DNA of 23,376 nucleotides, taken from contig CAJPVJ010000547.1 of assembly GCA_905397405.1 (NCBI GenBank), positions 1 through 23,376 of the forward strand. Direction: 5' to 3'. Shown in pieces: positions 1 to 8,868 of the stretch (its first letter is position 1; the number at the start of each line of letters is the position of its first letter). The translations under genes were made by a program, and so were the position numbers. The notes under the pieces were generated by a model. The model searched no databases. It was not told the origin of the DNA and saw only the letters and a program-made list of their open reading frames with translations. The DNA comes from Oppiella nova. Lineage: Eukaryota > Arthropoda > Arachnida > Sarcoptiformes > Oppiidae.

Positions 1-793
1 ATCAAAGTAATGATGATTTGGACAAAACGGTGGGTCCCCTCCAAAGTATTACATGATTTGGAGTCAACTATATTTGTGGAGAAATACTAATAAATTAAGT
101 GAACACTAGAGTTGTGCACAAATTCAATGAAAAGCTATTTCTAAAACATTTCCAAAGCATTGGTTTTCTGTGTGTGTGAATAGTTTATGTGATACCGATT
201 TCAAGACTAATTTGTGATATAAACCAAATATAAACTGAAACTTTTTTTTAAAGCGAAAAACAGCTATTTTTTAACCACAATTCACGGAATGGATGGATAG
301 GCTGAGAGCGCAGCCTTTAGTGCAAACAGTTATCTCAAACCTGAAGGCATATATCTTGGATGTGATTCATATGTTTTGTGCCATACTTTGTGCTCATTTT
401 CTACTCAATTCATTATTCCTCAATTTTAATTTTATTGACAATTGCTATTTATTTTAATATCTTACAAAATTTACTGAAAATTAATTTCCGTAGCCAATAA
501 GCATCTAGTTTGCCACCTAGTCTAATCAATACACAAATGGTATTAAAATGGTTTACACAAAATAATTATAAAAATTCATATCAATTCTGTGCTCTTTTAC
601 ATAACAATTCTTAACCACTCAATAAACATAATCTGAATACTATTGTAATAATAATTGTTTATAATATTGTAATTCAAATAAAAATGAAGTAAGAAATCTT
701 ATAATTCTAATTTATGCAAGCTACTAAATTATTAAATTACAAATTAGTAAACTTAATTTGTATATTCAAATACTTGTACTTAAATACAGTTGT
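1..793. repeat. Non-coding AT-rich block, arm A of an assembly bubble
   Basis: No gene is visible. Bases 1-127 are identical to 795-921 and first differ at 128/922; bases 667-793 are identical to 1096-1222 and are preceded by a mismatch at 666/1095. Both shared ends are exactly 127 bases. Between them the two blocks differ by several substitutions, a TG-repeat change and about 356 bp (roughly 262-617) present only here. I infer two alleles of one locus placed head to tail by a k=127 assembler, with spacer base 794. Confidence 0.85.
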
Positions 794-794
794 A

Positions 795-1222
795 ATCAAA
801 GTAATGATGATTTGGACAAAACGGTGGGTCCCCTCCAAAGTATTACATGATTTGGAGTCAACTATATTTGTGGAGAAATACTAATAAATTAAGTGAACAC
901 TAGAGTTGTGCACAAATTCAAAGAAAAACTTTTTCTAAAACATTTCCAAAGCATTGGTTTTCTGTGTGTGAATAGTTTATGTGATACCGATTTCAAGACT
1001 AATTTGTGATATAAACCAAATATAAACCTTTTTTTAAAGCGAAAAACTCAATAAACATAATCTGAATACTATTGTAATAATAATTGTTTATAATGTTGTA
1101 ATTCAAATAAAAATGAAGTAAGAAATCTTATAATTCTAATTTATGCAAGCTACTAAATTATTAAATTACAAATTAGTAAACTTAATTTGTATATTCAAAT
1201 ACTTGTACTTAAATACAGTTGT
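795..1222. repeat. Arm B of the same bubble, shorter allele
   Basis: This is the second copy of the block at 1-793. It lacks about 356 bp, joining the sequence matching 261 to that matching about 618 with one or two bases of shared sequence at the junction. It continues without a break into the unique sequence before the C22orf39 homologue, so this arm belongs to the main contig. Bases 1223-1404 hold no other feature I can support. Confidence 0.85.
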
Positions 1223-1404
1223 ACTTTTAGATGTGAATACAGAATTTGGTTATACATGAATCCATAGATTCTATTGAATTGTATGGAAAGGGAGCAAAAC
1301 TAGTGTAGAATTTGCTATCATTTATGAGGAAAGTAATGCATGAATGAGGGAATTGTAGTCATATGGTGTGTCTGTCTGTTTACAACTCGTGCACCACATC
1401 CTCA

Positions 1405-1983
1405 ATGTCTTCTTCGGACGATTTGCCCGAAACTGAGATTAATTTCGATGAAAGCACTCGACATTTGGGAAGCAATTCATGGCTCGTGAGGCCGTGTGAA
1501 CGATATGGACAGCAATACAAGGATTGCAAATGTGAGACAATATACTGTCATTTCAGTGTGAATTTCTCACTAATAATCACTGGGTTTGTGTCGTGACAGC
1601 AATGAGAGCCCGAGTCCATCAGTACTTCATATTTGGACATTCAATCGATTGCAGCCAATGGTCACAAGACTATGAAAATTGTCTGAAGTTTAGGAACAGT
1701 AAAAAAGCCGAAGATTTGGTATATATTACAGAAATAAATGAGTGAATGAATGACACAAAAAACTATTGACTGAATGAAGGATAAAGTGATTGAAAGCGAA
1801 ATGAGACGAAAGGAGGAGAGACTGGAGACCATGAAAGCCAACGATGTCTGGGAGTACCGATCGGAACCGCCCACCGATTGGCGGAAACCACTTCCCGATT
1901 GGTTTGTACAGAGGAATCAGTTCTCACTCTTAAGCCGAAAGCAAAAGGAGAGACAAAACAATACAAATGTGAATAAAACGTAA
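1405..1983 (+). CDS. C22orf39: C22orf39/PANTS (UPF0545) homologue, twin CX9C protein, 3 exons
   Basis: Exons 1405-1531, 1600-1718 and 1780-1983 (introns 68 and 61 bp, GT-AG) join in frame to 149 residues ending at TAA. The core RPCERYGQQYKDC, then CSQWSQDYENC, gives two CX9C motifs spaced as in human C22orf39. A charged helix follows, then a WRKPLPDW motif matching the PPPDWHLPLP region of the human protein. In vertebrates the protein was named PANTS for a role in synaptic plasticity; its biochemical function is poorly defined, and the twin CX9C pattern resembles CHCH proteins. I chose the ATG at 1405; an in-frame ATG at 1363 would add 14 residues that look like leader sequence. The family call rests on motif spacing and remembered human sequence. 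Confidence 0.85.
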
Positions 1984-1985
1984 AC

Positions 1986-1991
1986 TTTATT
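1986..1991 (-). terminator. Likely polyadenylation signal of HMCES (AATAAA)
   Basis: The minus strand reads AATAAA here, about 155 bases past the HMCES stop codon. It lies just beyond the stop codon of the converging C22orf39 homologue. Confidence 0.5.
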
Positions 1992-2008
1992 GAATTGACT
2001 GAACGGAT

Positions 2009-2014
2009 AATAAA
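2009..2014 (+). terminator. Likely polyadenylation signal of the C22orf39 homologue (AATAAA)
   Basis: AATAAA lies 26 bases after the TAA at 1981-1983. With the opposing signal at 1986-1991, the two converging transcripts probably overlap at their 3' ends. Confidence 0.55.
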
Positions 2015-2143
2015 GTGTTTTGTAATTATTGTAACAATTCTTAGGATATATTAATAAATAATTAAACAAAATAGTGATTCAAATACTTTGCGGTGATTAC
2101 AAGACATTCATTAATAACAAGAGATACTGCAATAGAAAGTCAT

Positions 2144-3118
2144 TTAAAGTTTCAATTTCTTGGTGTCGATGCCATCGGTGTCCGTCTTCTCGTCTTTGAT
2201 CGGCGGACCAGTTGTGACCGATTTGTTTGCATTTGGTTTCGTAAACCAGTGATCAATGGTCTTCTGCTTCTGTGTCGGCTTTTGTGGCCAAATATTCTCA
2301 ATTGAATTGTTCCGCGAATTGGAGACCAAACGTGAGACCGAATGGTATTCAAGTCCACCGAATGGCACCAGAAGTGCGTTCGCCTTATCGACGGACACCC
2401 TCTCGAAGTCGAGCCAATCCCTGACACTGTCCTCCGAGTCCAGAATGGCTGGCATTCGGTCGTGAAGCCACTCAAGACTCTTGTGATTGGGAACTGTTAT
2501 GACTGTGAATGTGAAGCAATTGTCTGCCGTTTTGTTGAACAGACCGGCGATTGTCAGAAGACGCGGACCTTTCCATTCGTTGTCTTCACTCAGTTGTGAC
2601 TCCGTTTTGATTGAATCCGCGGATCGACTCTTAAAGTCGACGAACTTCTGCGGAAAGTACACAAAATACGGATCTTTTGAGTTGTCTTTATTGGTCTTCC
2701 ACTCGAAGAAGCCGTCGACTAATACGACACAACGCCTGCCATTCTTCACGGCGTCGCTGAACGTCTTCTTCTCTGCCATCGTCTCGAAGCGACAGTTAAT
2801 TGGATTGATTTTGGACGAAGAGTCACCCGATTTGATCCAATGGGGCTGAAGTCCCCAACGCATGGACACCAACACTCTCTGAGCGGTGTCTTTGCACGAG
2901 TTGTCGAGCGATCTCTTGCGGACCAAAACCGGCAGATAATGACCACTCGTTTGGTTGAAGTGTGGCTCATATGAGGTGTCCATTGGTTTGCCATCACTGG
3001 TGGCGGTGTTGCCGTCAAACCAATCGCACGGCACGTATGGCGTGCCATCCGAAGACCTGTAGGCCGCGGCCCGACTGATGGCCTCTTTGTTGAGCGAAGA
3101 AGCAGTTCTGCCACACAT
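2144..3118 (-). CDS. HMCES: HMCES, abasic-site DNA-protein crosslinking (SRAP) protein, intronless
   Basis: One uninterrupted frame of 324 residues. The start is the ATG giving MCGRT, because SRAP proteins need Cys2 exposed after Met removal to crosslink covalently to abasic sites in single-stranded DNA. Other expected residues are present: Asn108 in INCRFET, Glu139 in VDGFFEW and His219 in LHDRMP. The last 50 residues are basic and disordered and hold QKTIDHWF (285-292), a good PCNA-interacting (PIP) box, fitting action at replication forks. Human HMCES is 354 residues. Upstream frame without ATG was not included. The gene runs tail to tail with the C22orf39 homologue. Catalytic roles are from knowledge of the family; the PIP box is inferred from its pattern. 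Confidence 0.93.
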   Translation of the reverse strand: MCGRTASSLNKEAISRAAAYRSSDGTPYVPCDWFDGNTATSDGKPMDTSYEPHFNQTSGHYLPVLVRKRSLDNSCKDTAQRVLVSMRWGLQPHWIKSGDSSSKINPINCRFETMAEKKTFSDAVKNGRRCVVLVDGFFEWKTNKDNSKDPYFVYFPQKFVDFKSRSADSIKTESQLSEDNEWKGPRLLTIAGLFNKTADNCFTFTVITVPNHKSLEWLHDRMPAILDSEDSVRDWLDFERVSVDKANALLVPFGGLEYHSVSRLVSNSRNNSIENIWPQKPTQKQKTIDHWFTKPNANKSVTTGPPIKDEKTDTDGIDTKKLKL

Positions 3119-3507
3119 TGAAGACAATGGAAACGATGGCCACAATTGGTGTCACTCTTGGGATGCAATCAATTGAATGATTCAAAAGTTTGTGCAAAAC
3201 ATCGCCTTTTTGTGCGCAACTGTTGTGCGCATGCATTGCACCACATGTTCACGCATTGGACACTACATTTGCCACTAAACCTAACCTCATATACGGCTTA
3301 TAGATAATAAACTTGTGGTCAGACTATACTTAACCCACAAGAGAGCAGATCCTAATCACTGGAATACAGAACTTATCGACAATACTTAGCTTATAATCAA
3401 AACTGAGACCAAATATCCGGATACAGTATCATAAAAGTACAACACATTAGACCCAAACACACATCCGTTTCCCAAAAAATAAAGCGTTAAATAAATTACA
3501 AATACTC
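3119..3507. other. Intergenic spacer between HMCES start and RpL3 3' end
   Basis: No gene is seen. The part nearest 3119 must hold the HMCES promoter; I see no clear TATA box. Confidence 0.5.
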
Positions 3508-3513
3508 TTTATT
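3508..3513 (-). terminator. Likely polyadenylation signal of RpL3
   Basis: AATAAA on the minus strand about 50 bases past the RpL3 stop. Another AATAAA lies at 3526-3531. Confidence 0.55.
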
Positions 3514-3562
3514 AAATTCATGGCTTTTATTAAACACTCAATGCATACAAAGAATGGATAAC

Positions 3563-5717
3563 TTAAGCGGCGGTCTTCTCCTCTTTGATGCGATCCTTTT
3601 TCATCGGACCCTACAATCAGACAAAAAAAACAAACCATTAATAAATGCAATGAAAACCCCATCGCATGGAAGGGGAGGTCGGGCTATGCTTCAGAAGGAA
3701 GGCAGCAAAAGATATCTTCATTAGTAATTGGATTAAAACTAATTGCAATCATCACTGTTAGCACCGGGAGAATAGCACTTCACAATACAACTCAAGAGGA
3801 ATGCCTACCATGAAAGCCTTTTTCTCTTGAGCCGTCTGGAACTTGCCATGACCCATCTTCGAGGACGTGTCGATGAACTTCAGGTTAATCTTCTCAGTCG
3901 CCACTCTCTTCGTCTGAACCAACAGTGACTACGGGAGTGGAGAGACAAACCATTTAGTAAATCATTGCATACTTATTACGATCGCAACTATCATTCACTG
4001 CACTCTCAGTCCTATCATTTTGAATATCACATATATATTCAGATTTAAAAAGCTCTTTGTTTAACATCATTGGGCAGTCATTCAACACCGCATTCACCGA
4101 CAAAAATACATACTTTTCTCAGCGTTAACACACGCTTCTTGGGTCCAACGGTACAGCCCTTAAGCATCAGATAATCGCAATTCACTTCTCCGTAGTGCGG
4201 GAAACCGCCCTAAAATAAACGCAAACACACATTAAAATCATTGAAAAATATAAAAAAAACAATGTTAACAAATAGTTTATAAGACTCAGTCCGCCCTAAA
4301 TTATCCTCAATAGGTTTCGGTAGTGTTTATACACATGTGTTATCCATCAGATGTCTCATAAACCAAACAGTAAACAAAAACCAATTCATTGCATACCATA
4401 GGAGTGATCGTCTTCTCAGTGATGTCCTGATCGGTGGACGCATTGCTTTTGGCGTCTTTGCCACCCTTTCCGATGCGGTAAATCTTTTTGTTGATTTCTG
4501 TGCGGTGGTGGTAACCCTTCTGACCGGCGCGCGCGACCGTGAACTGCACGCGACTCGGATGCCACGCGCCTATACACGCGACTTTGCGCAGACCCTTATG
4601 GGTCTTTCGCGGCAACTTCTTCGTGTGCCACCGACTCGTCACTCCCTTATAGCCCTTGCCTTTGGTCACACCGATCACGTCCATCATCTCGTCCACAGTG
4701 AAAACATCGTCGACGGCCACCTGTTTCTCGAAGTGCTTTCGCGCCCACTCTATCTTCTCGGCTATCGTTCCGCCGTTCACTTGGATCTCCATTATGTGCG
4801 CCTTCTTCTGGCGCTTACGCATGAGTTTCATCTGCGTGTGCGCTATGACACGGATGACAGTGCAGTACTTTTTCATGCGGATCAAGTCCTTCTCGATGTC
4901 GCGTTTGCCCGACGGGTCCGCCCACTTCTTAGCCGTTTTGGTGAACGCCTTCTTCTTTGATTTATACCTTTATTTAGATTCAGATTTGGACACGAAATGA
5001 GATAACAGTCTCAGTCGGAGGACAGACGCCGTCCACGAGAGGAGACCGAAGACATCGTACTATTGACGCCAATCACTGAACTCTTGAGAACAGGTCTCTC
5101 AGAGGAGTCCGTGGATCGCATCAAACAAATGAAGACAATTCTTACCAATTCTTATAATATCTTCGTTTGCATTCTTCGCTCAGATGTTCAGCCCATACGG
5201 TCTTAAAGGCGCGCAAACCCTTCGGGGTCTCGATATAGCCGACGACTCCGACGATAACCATCGGCGGTGTCTCCAGAATAGTCACCGCTTCCACCACTTC
5301 CTTCTTATTCACCTCTATTAAGGGACAAATCAATGGTAAGACAATGCAATGCAGTGAACACGTGGTGTGACACGTGTGCGCGGATCAGTTGGCGAGACTT
5401 ACTTGAGCCGGGTTTGTCAACTTCGCGCACGATGTGTGTCATACCGGCCTTATAGGCGATGAAAGCGGTCAAATGGATCGGCTTCTTGGGGTCGTCTTTG
5501 GGGAAAGCCTTCACTTTTCCTCGATGTCGACGACTCCGCTTCTTCGGAGTGAAGGCCATCGAGCCATGTCTTGGGGCGGAGAACTTGCGGTGAGACTGTC
5601 AATGACATACGATAGGTGTGGTTAGGCATCGTTTTGTATGAAATCAAGTGTTAGTTGACGACAATTAGTGGTAAATTGTGTGGCAAATGAGATAATGAGA
5701 GCCAAAGTACTAACCAT
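3563..5717 (-). CDS. RpL3: 60S ribosomal protein L3 (uL3), 7 exons
   Basis: Coding exons in transcript order are 5717-5715 (ATG only), 5595-5403, 5314-5146, 4967-4397, 4209-4114, 3928-3809 and 3610-3563. They total 1200 bases, or 399 residues (human 403). All junctions are GT-AG and preserve the family sequence: [12 protein letters not shown] at the start, [53 protein letters not shown] and [18 protein letters not shown]3 binds domain VI of 28S rRNA and contacts the peptidyl-transferase centre. The first exon holds only the start codon, common in ribosomal protein genes. Introns 3611-3808, 3929-4113 and 4210-4396 carry box C/D snoRNA candidates on the same strand. The long open frame on the plus strand across 4337-4960 is a shadow. 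Confidence 0.98.
3683..3762 (-). ncRNA. Box C/D snoRNA in last RpL3 intron, guide to 18S rRNA
   Basis: Read on the minus strand: a GCTA/TAGC terminal stem (3762-3759 with 3686-3683), C box GTGATGA (3755-3749), an internal C'-like ATGAAGA and D box CTGA (3694-3691). The 13 bases directly upstream of the D box (3707-3695) are perfectly complementary to the conserved 18S motif AAGGAAGGCAGCA (recalled). By the D+5 rule the target is the A of AAGGA. I recall human Am468 and yeast Am420 in this motif, and that human SNORD83A/B, assigned to Am468, sit in RPL3 introns. That makes this a probable SNORD83-type RNA kept in the same host gene. Excision from the spliced intron is assumed. Confidence 0.85.
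3997..4078 (-). ncRNA. Box C/D snoRNA in RpL3 intron with two rRNA guides
   Basis: On the minus strand: a 5-bp terminal stem ACTGC/GCAGT (4078-4074 with 4001-3997), C box ATGATGT (4070-4064), D' CTGA (4042-4039), C'-like GTGATAT and D box CTGA (4009-4006). The D guide (4010-4024 on the plus strand reads as target) matches the 28S motif TCCTATCATTGTGAA with ten contiguous pairs, one mismatch and four more. The D' guide pairs over 11 bases with the 18S motif TTAAAAAGCTC. D+5 predicts the A of TCCTA in 28S and the first A after TT in 18S; I recall an 18S methyl-A in that motif (yeast Am619, human Am668). The rRNA sequences are from memory. Confidence 0.8.
4276..4362 (-). ncRNA. Candidate box C/D snoRNA in RpL3 intron, target unknown
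   Basis: The minus strand has a 10-bp terminal stem with one G-T pair (TTTATGAGAC at 4362-4353 with GTCTTATAAA at 4285-4276). It brings a C-like CTGATGG (4350-4344) next to a perfect D box CTGA (4289-4286). The C box differs from RTGATGA at two positions. The bases upstream of the D box do not match any rRNA stretch I can recall, so it is an orphan candidate. Its position in an intron of a gene that already carries two snoRNAs supports it. Confidence 0.5.
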
Positions 5718-5736
5718 TGCTTTACACGCTATGAAT

Positions 5737-5771
5737 GGAAAGGAAGTGGAAATGTGTTCACTCTTTATATA
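5737..5771 (-). promoter_or_regulatory. RpL3 core promoter: TATA box and TOP-like start
   Basis: The minus strand has TATATAAA at 5771-5764. About 25 bases downstream is a pyrimidine run CTTCCTTTCC (5746-5737), resembling the 5' terminal oligopyrimidine start of ribosomal protein mRNAs. The start codon lies 20 bases further on. Growth-dependent (TOP) translational control is inferred from family knowledge. Confidence 0.5.
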
Positions 5772-6985
5772 AGGCCTCAAAGCTATGCACTGCGCGTGCG
5801 CTCAATCCGGCACGAGTTTCCTATCAGATATGGTGTGACACCAAAGCACAGCCCCCTTAGGATATATTGGTTGCAAATATGACTTTAAAGTCCCTTATGT
5901 TTAATCCCTTAACCCCTTCAAAGTAAACGTAATTTTATTGATATCTATTTTAAATAAGTAATATATGCTCAAAAAGTCCGTAACATTAAATAGTAGATAA
6001 GTTGCGCCCTTTGTATGCATTGATTGGTCGTATATCTGGGAGAATATCTGTCAAATGCACTCATATTCTGGTTCTTATGACATATGATATGAATTTTAAT
6101 CATATTTTTTGTTTTCTCCAATTCTTGAGAAATAGCATCAATAGTATTGATTCAATAGTATTGAGTTCACATTCTGTGTGATCTATGGATTATAATCCAG
6201 GGCTGAGTTTCTCTCTACTTTACTGTATTTCCTAAGCTTTTCTAATCTAATTAAATAAACCTTGAAAACTAATCCCATGGAAACAAATTGGGAATTTTTA
6301 ACTTTTAAGTCAGATTATCTGGGTATAATTTTACATATGGAAAATATCCATTTTTGTTTTATATTATTTATGATTTAGTTAACAAAATTTTGAATTTCAA
6401 TATAAAATACAATGAATAACACATTAACAGAATATAAAACTATAAGCATGCTAAAACATAATAATATCAATTTAAATACTGGAAATATTTTTACAAATAA
6501 TTATAATTACACAGAATATAAGAATATTACTGAAGAGCATATGTTTGGATGAATTTGGGGACAATATATGGGTGGGAATGGCATCTAATCGGGAGAAGGA
6601 ATCCATTCTCACGTCTATTCTGTATCTCATAATAGTCTATGAATTCATACATAGAGTGCTGTTCTACAGTATATAGGAATCCATGAGTGACTCATATTTC
6701 TCACTGTTTTTTATTTGTAAATACATTTCCATTAGATTACAACTCAAATGTCATTAAAATTATTACATAACATAATAAGTGATTATCAGAGAGATTAAGT
6801 CAACAATAAATGCAATCATTTTATCATCTGTTTAATTAAATTGTCGATTAAATAGGAAATTGTTTTCATACCAAATATTAATTGTTTTTTAAAAAACGCC
6901 TAGCTATGTTTTAATCGAAACTAAATCTTAATTTGAAAGATTAGTTTAAATTTATAGTTATCTTGAGATTAAACTTCGTGAAGGA
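5772..6985. other. Divergent intergenic region, AT-rich
   Basis: Spacer between the RpL3 promoter and the RILP-like gene, with no coding signal found. At 6138-6150 and 6152-6164 the near-palindrome TCAATAGTATTGA occurs twice, one base apart. Confidence 0.5.
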
Positions 6986-8193
6986 ATGGATAGAAAGTGC
7001 GGTGATATCGAGGTGGAGGACGTGTATGATTTGGCGGCAGAGATAGGCGACGAGTTCCAGAAGGTGATCACCGGTCATGGCTCGGAGTTAGTGAAGCATT
7101 TGATGCCGAAAGTGATCCGCGTGTTGGAGCACTTGGAGATGATTACGATCCTGAAGGAGGACTTCGACTCCAAGACGGATACACTGAAGCACACGATCTT
7201 CGAGTTGGAGAACGACAAGAGGGAGAGGGCTCTCAATCTCAACAAATACGAGCTCGAGATGGAGTCCATCGAAGAGAACTGGAGGAAGGAGAACCTACAG
7301 CTCACCCAATGTGTCAGTCAATTGCAACACCAGAATCTCAGACTCAGTAATCGTTTGGTGGACAGCCAGCAGACACTCTCGCAGTCGTTGACAGGTTTGA
7401 CACGAATTTCTGTCGATTTGGTAAACATTTCATATATGAGTAATTGTGTGACAATTGATTAGATCTTCAAAAGAGGGGACAAATGGAAATCGATTCCGAG
7501 ATCTTCGCGTTGAAAGAGTCCATCAGAAGAAGCGAACAAAAAGTGGAATCAATTACGAAGGAAATGGACTCAAAGAACGCTGAGATTGAAAGAGTAAGAA
7601 GTGATTTGTTTTAGTGATCATTGAGTTCTTACATGAGATCTGATTCCTTAGCTTTCGGATCAATTGGATGAAGTAATGCAACAAAACCGAGATCTGAGGC
7701 GACGAGTGAAACACAATAAGTACCAAATGCTGCAGTTGTCCGAAGCCAGAGCTGATCCCAATTATAAGGATCTGATGGGAATGTCTGAACACATTTTGCT
7801 CGCTAATAACGATGATCTGGATATGTTTGACGAACACAAACCATTCACAATGAGCGAACTCCGAAACATTCTTCTGGAGAGAAATTATGTCAAAAAGCGT
7901 CTCAAAGAGTTGGAGGAAGAGGTGATGCGCTTAAAGCCGCCGGAGATTAAACCCGCAGAAAGTCTGGAGAATTCAATACACGAGACCACACTTGAGCTAA
8001 ACTCGGATGACCTGGTCGTGGAGGGACCCATCAATCGGGAACCGGACGACAAGCTCTTCCCCAGAAAACAGTCACAAAACAAAATTCTTCGTTTGTATGT
8101 CTTATTTGATTTGTAGAATATTCTTGAGATTAATGGTATAATTCTGTGTCCAGTTTTCCAGCCATAAGTTGGCCCCGAATCAAACGTCCATAG
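6986..8193 (+). CDS. RILP-like protein (RH1 and RH2 domains), 4 exons
   Basis: The protein starts MDRKCGDIEVEDVYD. An RH1 domain (about residues 8-50) contains VYDLAAEIGDEFQKVI and LMPKVIRVLEHLE, as in RILPL1/2. A long coiled coil follows, then an RH2-type helix pair FTMSELRNILLERNYVKKR and a short basic end, KILRFFPAISWPRIKRP. RH2 helices bind Rab GTPases, in mammals phosphorylated Rab8/10; RILPL proteins act in ciliary and lysosomal traffic. Exons 3 (7652-8094) and 4 (8154-8193) are clear. The first intron is uncertain: 7395-7462 gives 340 residues and 7421-7473 gives 345; both keep frame and the upstream family sequence. An alternative acceptor at 8161 would extend the protein toward 8387. 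It is probably the RILPL1 orthologue. Confidence 0.85.
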
Positions 8194-8868
8194 GATCGAT
8201 CGCACAAATGGTGTTCCCATTGTCACCACCAGTCACGACATTGGGCGCCGATATTCTCGATCAATATTTTACGTGTAAATACTTTTTTGAGCCATTAATT
8301 GGAGGTCACATGAGATATATTTGTCACTTCAATATAAGCTGCGCTCTAATGTGGCCATCATTTTATAGCCGCCGAAGTGACCATTGATTTGGTCGATAAA
8401 TACGGTATAAGTTTTTGTAGAGATTTAGTAAAAACAATCATTTTATTATATTATTATATTAACGGTATATAAAAACTATTTCATAAATGAGTGGAATTTG
8501 ATATACAGTGTAATTACTGTATTGTATTGTATTTCATAATACAGTTACAATTTATTGATTTTTACTTTATATTTTATTTTATGTTATTATACTATTAGAG
8601 TTTTGTTTATTAAAAGTTTTTTTAATAAGTTTTATATTCAACTCTAATATTAGTAGAATTTATTAATTGATTATAATTTTTTAAAAACAGTATAACGACT
8701 TTAACTGTGATTATAATTTATTACAATTTTTTGCCAAAAAAAATAATATATTAAAATGTTTTGAAAGATTGGATTTTCACATGAGATTTGAAATAAAAAT
8801 ATAAATATTTTAATAAAAACTTTAATCAACTTTTATTTTATTATCGATAGTTAATGGCTATAAAATGA
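8194..8868. other. Tail-to-tail 3' region, very AT-rich
   Basis: It lies between the stop codons of the RILP-like gene and GOSR1. Several AATAAA signals occur: plus strand near 8790-8815, minus strand near 8830-8842. No gene seen. Confidence 0.5.

Noticed and set aside
1-1222. Satellite or tandem repeat array
   Set aside because: Only two units, with both ends sharing exactly 127 bases and one spacer base; fits assembly bubble arms better.
4337-4960. 207-codon open frame on the plus strand
   Set aside because: It is antisense to the largest RpL3 exon; GC-rich codon bias of RpL3 opens the opposite strand. No recognisable protein.
5596-5714. snoRNA in the first RpL3 intron
   Set aside because: No C/D box pair or H/ACA pattern found on the minus strand; same for the 88-bp intron 5315-5402.
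8169-8387. Extra C-terminal exon of the RILP-like protein
   Set aside because: Needs the second of two acceptors (8161); the first (8153) gives a C-terminus, KILRFF, closer to the family. Kept only as an alternative.
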